DNA of 64,000 nucleotides. Origin: Aquisediminimonas profunda (lineage in GTDB: Bacteria > Pseudomonadota > Alphaproteobacteria > Sphingomonadales > Sphingomonadaceae). Under the pieces are notes generated by a model. It made no database searches. It was not told where the DNA came from and worked only from the letters and a program-made list of their open reading frames with translations. A program made the translations under genes and the position numbers. This document shows positions 8,784 to 18,030 of this stretch, in pieces (position 1 is the first letter of the stretch; each line of letters opens with the position of its first letter). The stretch covers positions 1,422,001-1,486,000 of the forward strand of contig NZ_CP080327.1 in the NCBI RefSeq assembly GCF_019443285.1. The letters run 5' to 3'.

Positions 8784-11588
8784 ATGCGTAAAAGTCTGGC
8801 CCTTGCAGCGCTGCTGTCGATTGCTGCGTTCTGCGTCCAGCCTGCCCAGGCCACGAAGGCCAAGCCTGCGCCTGTTTCGGCGCTCGTGAAGGCGGTCAAT
8901 ATACCTTATACCCAGTTCACACTGGCAAACGGCTTGCGCGTGATCGTGCATACCGACCGCAAGGCGCCGGTCGTTGCAATTTCGGTCTGGTATGATGTCG
9001 GCTCAAAGCATGAGCCGAAGGGCAAGACCGGATTCGCCCACTTGTTCGAGCACCTGATGTTCAATGGCTCGGAGAATATTCCCGGAGACTTCTTTGAGCC
9101 GCTCCAGCAGATCGGCGCGACTGACGTCAACGGAACGACCTGGTTCGATCGCACCAATTATTTCGAGACGGTCCCGACCGCTGCGCTTGATCGCGCATTG
9201 TTCATGGAAGCAGACCGGATGGGTCACCTGCTTGGCGGGATCACACAGGCAAAGCTCGACAACCAGCGCGCCGTTGTCCAGAACGAGAAGCGTCAAGGCG
9301 ATACCCAGCCATATGGCCTTACCGAATATGCCCAGATTGCGGGGCTGTTTCCGCCGGATCATCTTTATGGCCACTCGGCAATCGGCTCGATGGCGGATCT
9401 CGATGCGGCGAGCCTCGACGATGTCAAAAACTGGTTCCGCCAACATTATGGCCCCAACAATGCCGTCTTGGTGCTTGCGGGGGACGTCGATGTGCCGACG
9501 GCTAAAGCCTTGGTTGAAAAGCGGTTCGGGAGTTTCCCGGCGGGACCAAAGCAGGCGCCGATTGCGGTTCCCATTCCGACGCTAGCAGCGCCAAAATTTG
9601 AAGTCATGAAGGATCAGGTGGCAACGACCCGGCTCTATCGCTGGTGGGTGGCCCCCGGCCTCAACAATCCAGACACAGTGCCGCTTTCGGTCGGCATGGC
9701 TGTCCTTGGCGGCCTTGCGAGTTCCCGGCTCGATAATGCGCTCGTACGCAATGAAAAGCTTGCCGTGGGCGTCACGGCAAGCCTGCAGACTTTTGCACAG
9801 ATAAGCATTGCCGAAATCACCGCCGATGTCCGTCCCGGCGCCGATGTCGCTCAGGTCAACAAGCGGCTCGATGCCATTCTTGACGAGCTGATGACCAAAG
9901 GTCCGAATGCGGATGAGGTCCAGCGCGTGGCGACGCGGACCGTGGCGTCCAAGATCGCTGGACTGGAGTCGGTCGGGGGGTTTGGCGGGAAGGCTGTGGC
10001 TCTTGCCGAAGGCGCACTTTATTCGAATGACCCCGACCAATACCGGAAGGAGTTGGTCGAATATGCCCGTGCAACGCCGGCCAAGGTGCGCGCGGCGATG
10101 CAGAAATGGCTGTCACGGCCAGTCTTCGCTCTGACTGTGGAACCGGGCGAACGTCCGGCTTATGAGGAAGCTGCTCGGGTGAATCCGCCATCGGCACCGG
10201 AAGAAGCCATAGCGCTTGATCCGGCCAAACTTCCTCCAGTCGGATCCTTTTCGGCGCTGACATTTCCTGCGATAGAGCGAGCGAAACTCAGCAACGGCAT
10301 CGAGGTATATTTCGCGCGCCGTACAGCTGTGCCGACGGTACAGGTGAATGTATCGTTTGATGCCGGGTTCGCGGCCGATCCCAAGAATGCACTCGGGACA
10401 CAGGCGCTGACGCTGAGAGTCATGCGTGAGGGCACCAAGACACGCAATTCGCGCCAGCTTGCCGAGGAAAGCGAAAGGCTGGGCGCGAACATTTCCTCGG
10501 GCGCAAGCCTTGATCGTACGAGCATTGGCATTTCGGCACTATCCGCCAATCTGGGGCTTTCGCTCGACCTTCTTGCCGATGTCATTCGCAATCCCGCCTT
10601 CGCGCCAGCCGAGGTGGATCGCGTCCGTGCACAGCAGCTCGCAGGGATCAAGGCGGAACTTCAGGATCCGGGCGCTGTTGCAAGCCGTGTCTTGCCCACG
10701 CTCCTCTGGGGCAATGTGCATCCCTATGCCGTTCCTGGAAGCGGCAGCGGGGATATCGCTGTGGTGAAGGCGCTCACGCCTGCGCAGCTTTCGGCATTTC
10801 ATGATCGGTGGCTGCGCCCGGAAAAGGCCCGAATCTTCGTGGTTGGGAATACGACGCTCAAAACGCTCGTTCCGTTGCTTGAAAAGAGCTTTGGAACCTG
10901 GCGCGTGACGGGTGAAGTGCCGCCGGCCAAGGACTTCAATGCACCTATCCCGGCGCCGCGTCCACGGATTGTGCTCGTTGACCGGCCAAATGCACCCCAA
11001 TCGACCATCTCGGCAGGAGTCGTACTGAATCGAAGTGGCCGCGATGATCTGGTTGGCCTCCGCGCAGCAAACGAGGTTTTTGGCGGCTCGTTCCTCTCAC
11101 GCATCAACACCGACCTGCGCGAAACAAAAGGCTGGTCTTATGGGGTGTATAGCGGCATCGGCGGGGAAGAGAACCGGATCACCTTTGTAGTTCAAGCGCC
11201 CGTACAGGCCGATCGAACCGGGGATTCGATCCGCGCGCTTCGCACGCAATTGATCGACTTCTCCAGCAAGTCCGGAATTACGGCTGCCGAGCTCGAACGC
11301 ACTATCAATGGCAATATCCGTGAACTCCCCGGGAATTTCGAAACCTCTGGCGCTGTGCTTGGCAGCGTTCAGCGGATTATTTCTCTGGGAAGACCGGACG
11401 ATTTCTATGAAACCCTTCCGCAAAAATATCTGGCAATGACGGCATCGGGCCTTGATCGCGAATTCCGTAACGTCATCGATCCGAATGCGCTGGTCTGGGT
11501 GGTTGTCGGCGATGCGAAGAAGGTGAGGCCCCAGCTTGACGGCCTCGGTCTGCCTGTTGAAGAGATGGTTTTATCCGCAGCGAATTGA
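8784..11588 (+). CDS. M16 family zinc metallopeptidase, periplasmic
   Basis: A 934-residue fused two-domain M16 (pitrilysin/insulinase-type) peptidase. A cleavable signal peptide (LALAALLSIAAFCVQPAQA) predicts the periplasm. The first domain has the inverted zinc motif HLFEH (His86, Glu89, His90) and the distal ligand Glu168 in QNEKR. The second half repeats the fold from about residue 480 but lacks HxxEH, as usual for the partner domain that closes the chamber. ATG 8784 gives a better ribosome-binding-site spacing (GAGG, 7 bases) than ATG 8781. It lies directly behind the acylase gene and probably shares its mRNA. Family certain; substrate unknown. Confidence 0.93.
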   Translation: MRKSLALAALLSIAAFCVQPAQATKAKPAPVSALVKAVNIPYTQFTLANGLRVIVHTDRKAPVVAISVWYDVGSKHEPKGKTGFAHLFEHLMFNGSENIPGDFFEPLQQIGATDVNGTTWFDRTNYFETVPTAALDRALFMEADRMGHLLGGITQAKLDNQRAVVQNEKRQGDTQPYGLTEYAQIAGLFPPDHLYGHSAIGSMADLDAASLDDVKNWFRQHYGPNNAVLVLAGDVDVPTAKALVEKRFGSFPAGPKQAPIAVPIPTLAAPKFEVMKDQVATTRLYRWWVAPGLNNPDTVPLSVGMAVLGGLASSRLDNALVRNEKLAVGVTASLQTFAQISIAEITADVRPGADVAQVNKRLDAILDELMTKGPNADEVQRVATRTVASKIAGLESVGGFGGKAVALAEGALYSNDPDQYRKELVEYARATPAKVRAAMQKWLSRPVFALTVEPGERPAYEEAARVNPPSAPEEAIALDPAKLPPVGSFSALTFPAIERAKLSNGIEVYFARRTAVPTVQVNVSFDAGFAADPKNALGTQALTLRVMREGTKTRNSRQLAEESERLGANISSGASLDRTSIGISALSANLGLSLDLLADVIRNPAFAPAEVDRVRAQQLAGIKAELQDPGAVASRVLPTLLWGNVHPYAVPGSGSGDIAVVKALTPAQLSAFHDRWLRPEKARIFVVGNTTLKTLVPLLEKSFGTWRVTGEVPPAKDFNAPIPAPRPRIVLVDRPNAPQSTISAGVVLNRSGRDDLVGLRAANEVFGGSFLSRINTDLRETKGWSYGVYSGIGGEENRITFVVQAPVQADRTGDSIRALRTQLIDFSSKSGITAAELERTINGNIRELPGNFETSGAVLGSVQRIISLGRPDDFYETLPQKYLAMTASGLDREFRNVIDPNALVWVVVGDAKKVRPQLDGLGLPVEEMVLSAAN

Positions 11589-11614
11589 GCGCGCGGCAGA
11601 TTAAGGAGAAGACG

Positions 11615-11914
11615 ATGTCCGTTGCAGGTTCCTATGAATGCGTGACCAAGACTCCCATGGGCGACCAGAAGTCGGTCCTGACAGTCAATGTTTCCGGTGA
11701 TACCTGGACCGGGACCAATGCCGGGGCTCAGGGTTCGCTCGATGTCTATGATGGCAAGGTCGACGGCAATACCCTGACCTGGAAAATGAACATGACAGTA
11801 CCCATGCCGATGACGCTGGAGGGGACCGCAACGGTTGACGGCGACAGCATCACGGGCAGTGTCAAGGCTGGCATGTTCGGTTCGATGCCACTTTCGGGCA
11901 CGCGCCAGTCCTAG
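11615..11914 (+). CDS. Small beta-rich protein of unknown function
   Basis: A 99-residue protein with alternating short strands rich in Gly, Thr and Asp (GDTWTGTNAGAQG, DGKVDGNTLTWKM, DGDSITGSVKAGMFG). It suggests a small lipocalin-like or meander-type beta barrel. There is no signal peptide. AAGGAG lies 8 bases before the ATG. It follows the M16 peptidase gene by 26 bases and overlaps the convergent purK stop by four bases (CTAG read on both strands). No function can be assigned from sequence alone. Confidence 0.75.
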   Translation: MSVAGSYECVTKTPMGDQKSVLTVNVSGDTWTGTNAGAQGSLDVYDGKVDGNTLTWKMNMTVPMPMTLEGTATVDGDSITGSVKAGMFGSMPLSGTRQS

Positions 11915-12978
11915 GTGATACGGGTTATGTGACCCATTTTGCGTCCCGGCCGCGCCTCATGCTTCCCGTAAAGATGCAGATGCGCGCCGGGATCGCTTGC
12001 CAATGCCAGCCAATTGTCGGCATCATGTCCGATCAGGTTTCGCATCTCGATCATTGAGCCGCGCAAATGGGTCGCGCCAAGTGGCAGCCCCAGAATTGCC
12101 CGAATGTGATTCTCGAACTGCGACGTGGTTGCGCCCTCGATCGTCCAGTGGCCCGAATTGTGAACGCGGGGTGCCAGTTCGTTGAAAACCGGTCCATCGG
12201 CGCTGGCAAAGAATTCGATCGTGAAAACGCCCACATAGTCAAACCGCTCTGCGATCCGGCGGGCAAGCGCCCGAGCAGAGGGGACTTGCTGGCGCACAAT
12301 GTCTGCCGCCGGAATTGTTGACGTAGCGAGGATGCCATCCTTGTGGACGTTTTCGGGAGTGTCCCAAAATGAAACACTGCCTTTCTGGTCCCGCGCCACG
12401 ATCAGCGAAAATTCGTGATCGAAGTGCACCATTCCTTCAAGGATTGCCGGGCATTCGCCAATCGCTGTCCAGGCAGCATCGGCATCAGCAACGGTCTTGA
12501 TTCGGGCCTGACCCTTGCCGTCATATCCAAATCGCACGGTTTTCAGGATCGCCGGGAGGCCGATTGCAGCAATGGCGGCCTCGAGTTCGTCTCGGCTGTT
12601 GACTGCCGCCCAGGGCGCCGTCCGTCCGCCGAGTTCCGCCGCAAAGCTCTTTTCCGCAATGCGGTCTTGCCCAATTTCCAGTGCCAGTAGCGGCGGAAAG
12701 ACCGGCTTTGACTCTGCCAGTGGCCGCAGAGGCGTCGGGTCGATATTCTCAAATTCGAACGTGATGACGGAGACATCCCTGGCAAATTCCAGAAGGCGTT
12801 CCGTGTCACCATAGTCGCCCTGGATCCACTTCGCGCTGACATCGGCGGCGGGACCGCTCGCCTCTGGAGCATAGATGTGGCAGCGATACCCGAGCTGCGC
12901 GGCCGCAAGGCTGAGCATCCGACCGAGCTGGCCGCCGCCGATAATGCCAATGGTTGAACCGGGAGGAACAGGCGTCAT
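11911..12978 (-). CDS. purK: 5-(carboxyamino)imidazole ribonucleotide synthase PurK
   Basis: ATP-grasp enzyme that carboxylates aminoimidazole ribonucleotide with bicarbonate in de novo purine synthesis, giving N5-CAIR. The 355 residues begin with the nucleotide-fold motif [12 protein letters not shown] and contain the ATP-grasp segments [21 protein letters not shown] and [15 protein letters not shown]. Its ATG overlaps the purE stop by four bases (ATGA), so the two are translationally coupled, and PurE uses the PurK product directly. Confidence 0.97.
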   Translation of the reverse strand: MTPVPPGSTIGIIGGGQLGRMLSLAAAQLGYRCHIYAPEASGPAADVSAKWIQGDYGDTERLLEFARDVSVITFEFENIDPTPLRPLAESKPVFPPLLALEIGQDRIAEKSFAAELGGRTAPWAAVNSRDELEAAIAAIGLPAILKTVRFGYDGKGQARIKTVADADAAWTAIGECPAILEGMVHFDHEFSLIVARDQKGSVSFWDTPENVHKDGILATSTIPAADIVRQQVPSARALARRIAERFDYVGVFTIEFFASADGPVFNELAPRVHNSGHWTIEGATTSQFENHIRAILGLPLGATHLRGSMIEMRNLIGHDADNWLALASDPGAHLHLYGKHEARPGRKMGHITRIT

Positions 12979-13463
12979 GCAGGATCATTCGCCACGGAAC
13001 GCGTCTGTTCGGCGCGCCAGGCGCTGAGCCGTTCAGCAAGCGCGGGATCGGAAAGAGCGAGAATTGCGCCAGCGAGGAGGCCTGCATTGGTCGCCCCGGC
13101 CTTGCCGATGGCCAGCGTGCCGACGGGTATGCCACCGGGCATCTGGACGATGGACAACAGGCTGTCCATCCCGCTCAACGCCTTGGATTCAACCGGGACC
13201 CCAAGAACCGGCAAGGTCGTCATTGATGCCGCCATTCCCGGCAAGTGTGCGGCCCCGCCAGCGCCAGCAATAATGACTTGCAGTCCGCGGCTGGCAGCGC
13301 TCTTGGCATAGTCGTAGAGCCGGTCTGGCGTTCGGTGGGCTGAAACCACGCGCGTTTCATGCGAAATTCCAAGGGCATCGAGCGCATCTGCGGCATGGCG
13401 CATCGTCTCCCAGTCGGACGAGCTGCCCATTATGATGCCGACGAGCGGCCTGCTTTCACTCAT
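12975..13463 (-). CDS. purE: N5-carboxyaminoimidazole ribonucleotide mutase PurE
   Basis: Converts N5-CAIR to CAIR in purine synthesis, directly after PurK. The 162 residues show the class I PurE signature: [13 protein letters not shown] near the N-terminus, [10 protein letters not shown], and the glycine-rich [11 protein letters not shown] loop. The start at 13463 (MSESRPLVG) fits the family; a GTG at 13487 is an alternative, and neither has a strong ribosome-binding site. It is first in a two-gene operon with purK. A CRP-type palindrome lies about 80 bases upstream, between this gene and the divergent diguanylate cyclase. Confidence 0.96.
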   Translation of the reverse strand: MSESRPLVGIIMGSSSDWETMRHAADALDALGISHETRVVSAHRTPDRLYDYAKSAASRGLQVIIAGAGGAAHLPGMAASMTTLPVLGVPVESKALSGMDSLLSIVQMPGGIPVGTLAIGKAGATNAGLLAGAILALSDPALAERLSAWRAEQTRSVANDPA

Positions 13464-13543
13464 GATGATGGGGTGCCCCGTTGCCACTTCTCAAGGCTCA
13501 AGGTCTTTAGCTGCCACTTTCCCCGAGCGCAACGCAGGTGGAC

Positions 13544-13559
13544 TGTGATCGTGATCACA
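13544..13559. promoter_or_regulatory. CRP/FNR-superfamily binding-site palindrome
   Basis: TGTGATCGTGATCACA: TGTGATC and GATCACA are perfect inverted halves around GT. Both halves match the canonical CRP consensus TGTGA-N6-TCACA, including the inner TC/GA positions. The site lies between divergent purE and the diguanylate cyclase gene. A possible -10 element TATATT is at 13591-13596 on the plus strand. Which regulator binds cannot be read from the site. Confidence 0.65.
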
Positions 13560-13633
13560 AAATTATTATGCTATGGCCTTTATCGATCGTTATATTCACA
13601 GAGTCGCTGAGTAGCGTTTTGGGGGACGTACTT

Positions 13634-14206
13634 TTGAACGAATTGGATAGCGATGTCATTCGGCAGCTTGCTGATGAGAATGACGGATTGAAGGCGGCGC
13701 TGGAGAATCTCCGGGCGCGTCTCGAAGAGCTTGAACGGCTCGCAGATACGGACACATTGTTGCCTCTGCCGAACCGGCGGGCCTTTCTGCGCGAACTGGA
13801 AAGAGTTCTGCATCAGGCGGCGCGGCACAAGACACCTGCCGCAGTTCTTTATGTTGATGTGAATGGCTTGAAGGCTATCAACGATTGCCACGGACATCAG
13901 GCGGGTGACGCAGTCTTGCTCCATGTAGCGCGGGTCCTGAAGGCCAGCTTGCGTGCCGGTGACATGGTGGCGCGGATTGGCGGGGACGAATTTGGCCTTA
14001 TCCTCGATCATCTCGATGAAAAGGCTGCCAGGGCAAAGGGCGATGTGCTGGCGACCACAGTTGCGGCAGAGCCTGTTGATCTGGGCCGGGCAAGCATCAG
14101 GGTAAGCGTGACCGCCGGGTTGACCATGGTTCGTGCGGGCGATGACGTCGAAACTGTCCTCGCGCGCGCCGACGCGGCAATGTATGCTCAGCGTTCAGAG
14201 AGGTAA
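13634..14206 (+). CDS. GGDEF-domain diguanylate cyclase
   Basis: Predicted to make cyclic di-GMP from two GTP. A short N-terminal coiled-coil-like helix ([22 protein letters not shown]) leads into a GGDEF domain with intact RIGGDEF active site. An inhibitory-site motif RAGD lies exactly five residues before GGDEF, implying product feedback. No sensor or membrane domain is seen. TTG 13634 is chosen as start (190 residues) because GGGGG lies about 9 bases upstream. ATG 13568 would add 22 residues but lies only 8 bases from the CRP-type palindrome, leaving no room for a promoter. The 3' end overlaps convergent gpmA by 19 bases. Confidence 0.88.
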   Translation: MNELDSDVIRQLADENDGLKAALENLRARLEELERLADTDTLLPLPNRRAFLRELERVLHQAARHKTPAAVLYVDVNGLKAINDCHGHQAGDAVLLHVARVLKASLRAGDMVARIGGDEFGLILDHLDEKAARAKGDVLATTVAAEPVDLGRASIRVSVTAGLTMVRAGDDVETVLARADAAMYAQRSER

Positions 14207-14874
14207 TAGCGCTCTCGTGCGCTGAGATCATCCGCGAGGTCATACACAATTGGCTGTCCGGTCGGGATCTCAAGACCGGTGATCTCGTCATCGGGAATGT
14301 TCGAGAGATGTTTGACAAGCGCTCTCAGTGAATTGCCGTGTGCTGAGATCAGGACACGTTTTCCAGAACGCAGTTCCGGCGCAATCCGCGTTTCCCAATA
14401 GGGCAGGACGCGCGCAATGGTGTCTTTCAGGCTTTCGGTAGCAGGGACCTTGATGCCGGCATAACGGCGATCCGAAGACAGATCATAGGGGCTGCCAGGT
14501 TCCAGCGGGGGCGGGGGCACATCGAAGCTGCGACGCCAGATCTTTACCTGGGCATCGCCATGTTTTGCAGCGGTTTCGGCCTTGTCGAGGCCAGTCAGCC
14601 CGCCATAGTGCCGCTCGTTCAGGCGCCAGTCCTTTTCGACCGGAAGCCACAAGCGGCCCATTTCCTCAAGCGCAAGATTGAGCGTCTTGATTGCGCGCGT
14701 CTGAAGCGATGTGAATGTGCAGTCGAAATCCAGGCCCTTGTCCCGCATGAGCGCGCCTGCTGCGCGAGCTTCTGCCGCACCTTTTTCGGTTACGTCAACG
14801 TCCCACCAGCCCGTGAAACGGTTCTCGAGGTTCCAGGCTGATTGGCCATGTCGGATGAGGACGAGTGTTGGCAT
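14188..14874 (-). CDS. gpmA: 2,3-bisphosphoglycerate-dependent phosphoglycerate mutase
   Basis: Interconverts 3- and 2-phosphoglycerate in glycolysis and gluconeogenesis. The 228-residue protein has the phosphohistidine motif LIRHGQS (His9), the [11 protein letters not shown] segment, [12 protein letters not shown], and the second active-site histidine in [13 protein letters not shown]. The longer open frame upstream is ignored because family members begin at [10 protein letters not shown]. It runs convergently against the diguanylate cyclase gene, with a 19-bp overlap of coding ends. Confidence 0.97.
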   Translation of the reverse strand: MPTLVLIRHGQSAWNLENRFTGWWDVDVTEKGAAEARAAGALMRDKGLDFDCTFTSLQTRAIKTLNLALEEMGRLWLPVEKDWRLNERHYGGLTGLDKAETAAKHGDAQVKIWRRSFDVPPPPLEPGSPYDLSSDRRYAGIKVPATESLKDTIARVLPYWETRIAPELRSGKRVLISAHGNSLRALVKHLSNIPDDEITGLEIPTGQPIVYDLADDLSARERYYLSER

Positions 14875-14949
14875 TTGGCGATTGGCTCCACATCGGGCGA
14901 TTCGGGCGCGGCCTAACGCAATCGGCGGCGCTTGGCGAGACGGCAAACT

Positions 14950-15414
14950 CTAGAGCCAGAGCCTGTAGTACTGGCTGAACTCCTCATCCTCATAGTCGCC
15001 ATAAGGGCCGCAGGGCTCGAATCCGAAAGCTTCATACAGGCGATGCGCCGGAAAGAACGGCGCACTTGAGCCGGTTTCCAGGCTCAATCTCCGATAACCG
15101 CGTTCCCGCGCAACGGTGATCATGTGCGACAGGATTTGCGACGCGACGCCACGCCGGAGATGGGATTGCACCGTCCGCATTGACTTGATCTCGCCGTGGT
15201 CCGGTTCAAGTTCCTTGAGCGCTCCACAGCCTGCAAGGCGATCCTCGTCCCAAATCGACCAGAAGGTAATTTCGGGGGCTCTAAGCGCGTGAAGATCAAG
15301 GGCGTGAACACTTCCCGGCGGCGAATGTTCGTGCATCGAATCGAGATGCGCCCGCAACAGGGCAGCAATATCCGGACCCGTAAGATCATCCTCGACAATA
15401 CGGAACCCTGCCAT
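14950..15414 (-). CDS. GNAT family N-acetyltransferase
   Basis: A 154-residue acetyl-CoA-dependent acyltransferase. The acetyl-CoA binding loop appears as RRGVASQILSHM (about residues 90-101), followed by the RGYRRLSLETGS strand and the AHRLYEAFGFEPCGPY signature near the C-terminus. The start at 15414 lies one base after the stop of the upstream M14 carboxypeptidase gene, so the pair is surely translated from one mRNA. The acceptor is unknown; the C-terminal pattern is frequent in PanZ/YhbS-like or small-molecule GNATs. Confidence 0.88.
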   Translation of the reverse strand: MAGFRIVEDDLTGPDIAALLRAHLDSMHEHSPPGSVHALDLHALRAPEITFWSIWDEDRLAGCGALKELEPDHGEIKSMRTVQSHLRRGVASQILSHMITVARERGYRRLSLETGSSAPFFPAHRLYEAFGFEPCGPYGDYEDEEFSQYYRLWL

Positions 15415-15415
15415 G

Positions 15416-16534
15416 TCAGAGGCTTTGTGACAGGACTTCCAGACAGGATCGCGCGAGTGCCTTGCATCGCGCCGGGCTCCATGCCTGATCGAAATCGGGG
15501 TTGGGATCATGGTCCTTGAATGGCATTTCGAGCGTTATGGACACACAACCCAGATGTGAAAAGCGGTTCGCGAGCTGGTTTGTCGACATCGTCAGATTGG
15601 CCCGGCCCGGCGCCGAGGCCGGATATCCAAGGCGGGTCTGGAAGTCCGGCGTATGTTCGGCCAGTGCATTGCGATAGGCATAGAAACGATTGCCCTGGAC
15701 GTCGGTCCAGTTGGGAATGCCTTCGAAGCCCGCGATGAAATTGGCCGGAATCGCCTCGTCGCCGTGCACATCCATTGCCCAGTGCACGCCTGTTTCATCC
15801 ATGGCGTTGCGCACACAGAGGACTTCGGGACTCCGGTCCGCAGAGGGGTTTTCCCATTCGCGGTTGAGATTTGTTCCCACGGCATTTGTTCGCAGATGCC
15901 CGCGGCGGGAGCCATCAGGGTTCATATTGGGAATGATGTGCAGTGTGCATTTCTCGCGCAGTGACCGGGCAGTCTCGTTTTCCGGATCGGTCAGCAATTC
16001 AAGAGCCCCTTCCATCCACCATTCGGCCATGCTTTCGCCGGGATGCTGGCGGGCATAAAGCCAGACTTGCGCCGGGCCATTCCCCATGCGCAGGCAGTCG
16101 ATCGGCTGCCCTTCGATGGATTGGCCAAGTTCGATCAATGCGACGTCAGCACAAGCCGCGGTGCGCTGGACAAGGTCGTGATGCCGCTCGGTCGAAAAGG
16201 GCGCGAAATAGGCAAACCATATACTGTCGAGTGCGGGCGTATGGGAGATCGTCAGGACGCCACCGTCATAATTTGTTTCGGCGCAGCGCCACTCCGCGCG
16301 ATCGTCAGAAAACCGCGCCTTGTAGTTGTCCCAGCCGCCCGGATAGGCGGACCCGGCGCAATTGGTGATCCGCAATGTGATCTTCTTGCCTCGTGCTCCC
16401 GAAACGCGAAAATGGAACCACTGATAAAAGTCGGAATGCGCATCCTTGCGAATCTCGAGGTTTGCGGTGGTCCCGTCGATCGACGTGACGATAATATTTC
16501 CGCTATCGAAGGCGGCGTTGATCTTCATGGTCAT
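15416..16534 (-). CDS. M14 family zinc carboxypeptidase, cytosolic-carboxypeptidase-like
   Basis: A 372-residue metallocarboxypeptidase of the M14D (CCP/AGBL-type) branch. An N-terminal beta-sandwich (about residues 1-115, with [18 protein letters not shown]) precedes the catalytic domain. Zinc ligands are HPGE (His164, Glu167) and MDVHGDE (His257); catalytic Glu336 lies in [23 protein letters not shown] and NLNREW are typical substrate-binding segments. No signal peptide is seen, so it acts in the cytoplasm. ATG 16534 and ATG 16528 are both possible. Eukaryotic relatives remove glutamates from tubulin; the bacterial substrate is unknown. It is coupled to a GNAT gene. Confidence 0.9.
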   Translation of the reverse strand: MTMKINAAFDSGNIIVTSIDGTTANLEIRKDAHSDFYQWFHFRVSGARGKKITLRITNCAGSAYPGGWDNYKARFSDDRAEWRCAETNYDGGVLTISHTPALDSIWFAYFAPFSTERHHDLVQRTAACADVALIELGQSIEGQPIDCLRMGNGPAQVWLYARQHPGESMAEWWMEGALELLTDPENETARSLREKCTLHIIPNMNPDGSRRGHLRTNAVGTNLNREWENPSADRSPEVLCVRNAMDETGVHWAMDVHGDEAIPANFIAGFEGIPNWTDVQGNRFYAYRNALAEHTPDFQTRLGYPASAPGRANLTMSTNQLANRFSHLGCVSITLEMPFKDHDPNPDFDQAWSPARCKALARSCLEVLSQSL

Positions 16535-16582
16535 TTGGGCAGTTAAGCCCAACATGCTGTATCGAGCAACCCGGGCGATTGA

Positions 16583-17161
16583 TCAGGGTACCAGAATCGT
16601 CTTTCCCGATTCGCCGGGGAAGCCTTCGAAAAGTGCGCGGGACAATTTGTCCGCTGCAAGGCCGGGCTGAGCAGACGGCGCATTCGAAGGCGCTTCCGTC
16701 TGTGCCCTGCCTTCCCAAACCACAGCACCATCGGCGTTGCGCTTCAGCCGCACCTCCAGCCTTGAAATGATCGTCTTGCGGCTATTGTCGCCACCGATGC
16801 CGAAACTTGTTCCCAGTCCAATGCCGGTGTGCCTGCCGAAACTACCGCCGCCAATGCCGATTGTTACAGGAGAAGCTTTGGCCAGCCTTTCACGCGCTTC
16901 TCTCGAATACCCAATTTCCGCAGAAAATGCAGGGTTTGGTCCTTCGGCATAGCCCAGTCGCGACAGTTCGCGCTTGACCGCGATATCATAGGTACGGAAC
17001 TCGATTGTTGATCCGTCGATGTCTCCCAGCGGACGGGTGGCAACTGTCCCGGCAGCAATCGTCTCGCTGACGTGAAAACGCGTTACCTCAACCGGTGGAA
17101 GTTTGGCCGCGCATCCAGCCAAAAACAGTGTAGCGGCGGAACTCAAAACAACCTTACGCAT
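16583..17161 (-). CDS. DUF4136-type lipoprotein
   Basis: A 192-residue predicted lipoprotein. The signal peptide ends in the lipobox LFLAGC, so the mature protein starts at Cys19. The rest is a DUF4136-like domain with VEVRLKRNADGAVVWEGRAQTE near the C-terminus and a glycine-rich patch (IGIGGGSFGRHTGIGLG) in the middle. ATG 17161 has AGGAGA seven bases upstream. Role unknown; such proteins sit in the periplasm or on the outer membrane. Confidence 0.8.
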   Translation of the reverse strand: MRKVVLSSAATLFLAGCAAKLPPVEVTRFHVSETIAAGTVATRPLGDIDGSTIEFRTYDIAVKRELSRLGYAEGPNPAFSAEIGYSREARERLAKASPVTIGIGGGSFGRHTGIGLGTSFGIGGDNSRKTIISRLEVRLKRNADGAVVWEGRAQTEAPSNAPSAQPGLAADKLSRALFEGFPGESGKTILVP

Positions 17162-17257
17162 GAACACTTCTCCTGCAGGGACGCCTTGACTTTAGACCAT
17201 CTGCCCCTTAGGCGGCAGCCTTCTTTTTCCAGATCATAGAGAAACAGGCAAGCGATC

Positions 17258-17383
17258 ATGAAGATCCGCAATTCACTCAAGTCGCTCAAGGACCGCCATC
17301 GGGACAATCGCGTCATCCGTCGTCGCGGCCGGACATACGTCATCAACAAGACGAATCGTCGCTTCAAGGCGCGCCAGGGCTGA
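17258..17383 (+). CDS. rpmJ: 50S ribosomal protein L36
   Basis: A 41-residue very basic ribosomal protein, beginning [11 protein letters not shown] and ending RRFKARQG. The KxRHRxxxxIRRRGRxYVINKTN pattern is the longer, cysteine-poor form of L36 (zinc-free type), since no C-x2-C motif is present. It stands alone between a lipoprotein gene on the other strand and a HAD phosphatase gene 8 bases downstream, as often in alphaproteobacteria. Confidence 0.97.
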   Translation: MKIRNSLKSLKDRHRDNRVIRRRGRTYVINKTNRRFKARQG

Positions 17384-17391
17384 CAAGCACG

Positions 17392-18030
17392 ATGGCCGTT
17401 AAGGCGGTCGTCTTTGATGTCGGGCGTGTCCTTTATGATTGGGACCGTCGTTACCTCTTCGAAAAGCTGATCGAGGATCAGGAAGATCTTGATCGCTTCC
17501 TGGCGGACGTTGTGCCGATCGATTGGCATGAGCAACATGATGCCGGCCGGCCCATCGATCTCATGGTTGAAGAACGCATCGCCCGGTTTCCCGAACACGC
17601 ACAGTTGTTGTACGCCTATCGACATCGCTGGCTGGAGACGATCCCCGGTCCGGTTGCGGGAGTTCATCGGCTGGTCGAAGAATTGGCAAAAAATGGCGTT
17701 CCACTATTTGCCATTACCAACTTCGGGGCGGATTTCTGGGCCATGTTTCGTCCGACCGCACCCATATTCGATCAATTTTCCGACATTGTCGTTTCCGGCA
17801 TCGAGCAAATGACAAAACCGGGAGACGCCATTTATCGACTGGCCCTTGAACGGTTTGGCCTCGCCCCGGGCGAGGGGTTCTTCGTCGACGACAGCCTTCC
17901 CAATGTCGAGGCTGCGCGAACGAACGGCTTTGTTGCCCATCATTTTACTGATGCGGAAAGCCTGGCACGCGAACTAGCGGCCCTTGAGCTCCTGCCCAGT
18001 CAATCGGACCACGTGGAGCACGTTGGTTGA
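17392..18030 (+). CDS. HAD family phosphatase (YihX-like)
   Basis: A 212-residue haloacid-dehalogenase-type hydrolase. Motif I is FDVGRVLYDW with the nucleophile Asp9; motif II is AITNFGADFW; motif III Lys lies in MTKPGDAIY; motif IV is FFVDDSLPNVEAA. A helical cap follows motif I. This resembles YihX-type sugar phosphatases. It begins 8 bases after rpmJ and its last 57 bases overlap the convergent pyk gene. Phosphatase on a small metabolite is likely; the substrate is unknown. Confidence 0.87.
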   Translation: MAVKAVVFDVGRVLYDWDRRYLFEKLIEDQEDLDRFLADVVPIDWHEQHDAGRPIDLMVEERIARFPEHAQLLYAYRHRWLETIPGPVAGVHRLVEELAKNGVPLFAITNFGADFWAMFRPTAPIFDQFSDIVVSGIEQMTKPGDAIYRLALERFGLAPGEGFFVDDSLPNVEAARTNGFVAHHFTDAESLARELAALELLPSQSDHVEHVG

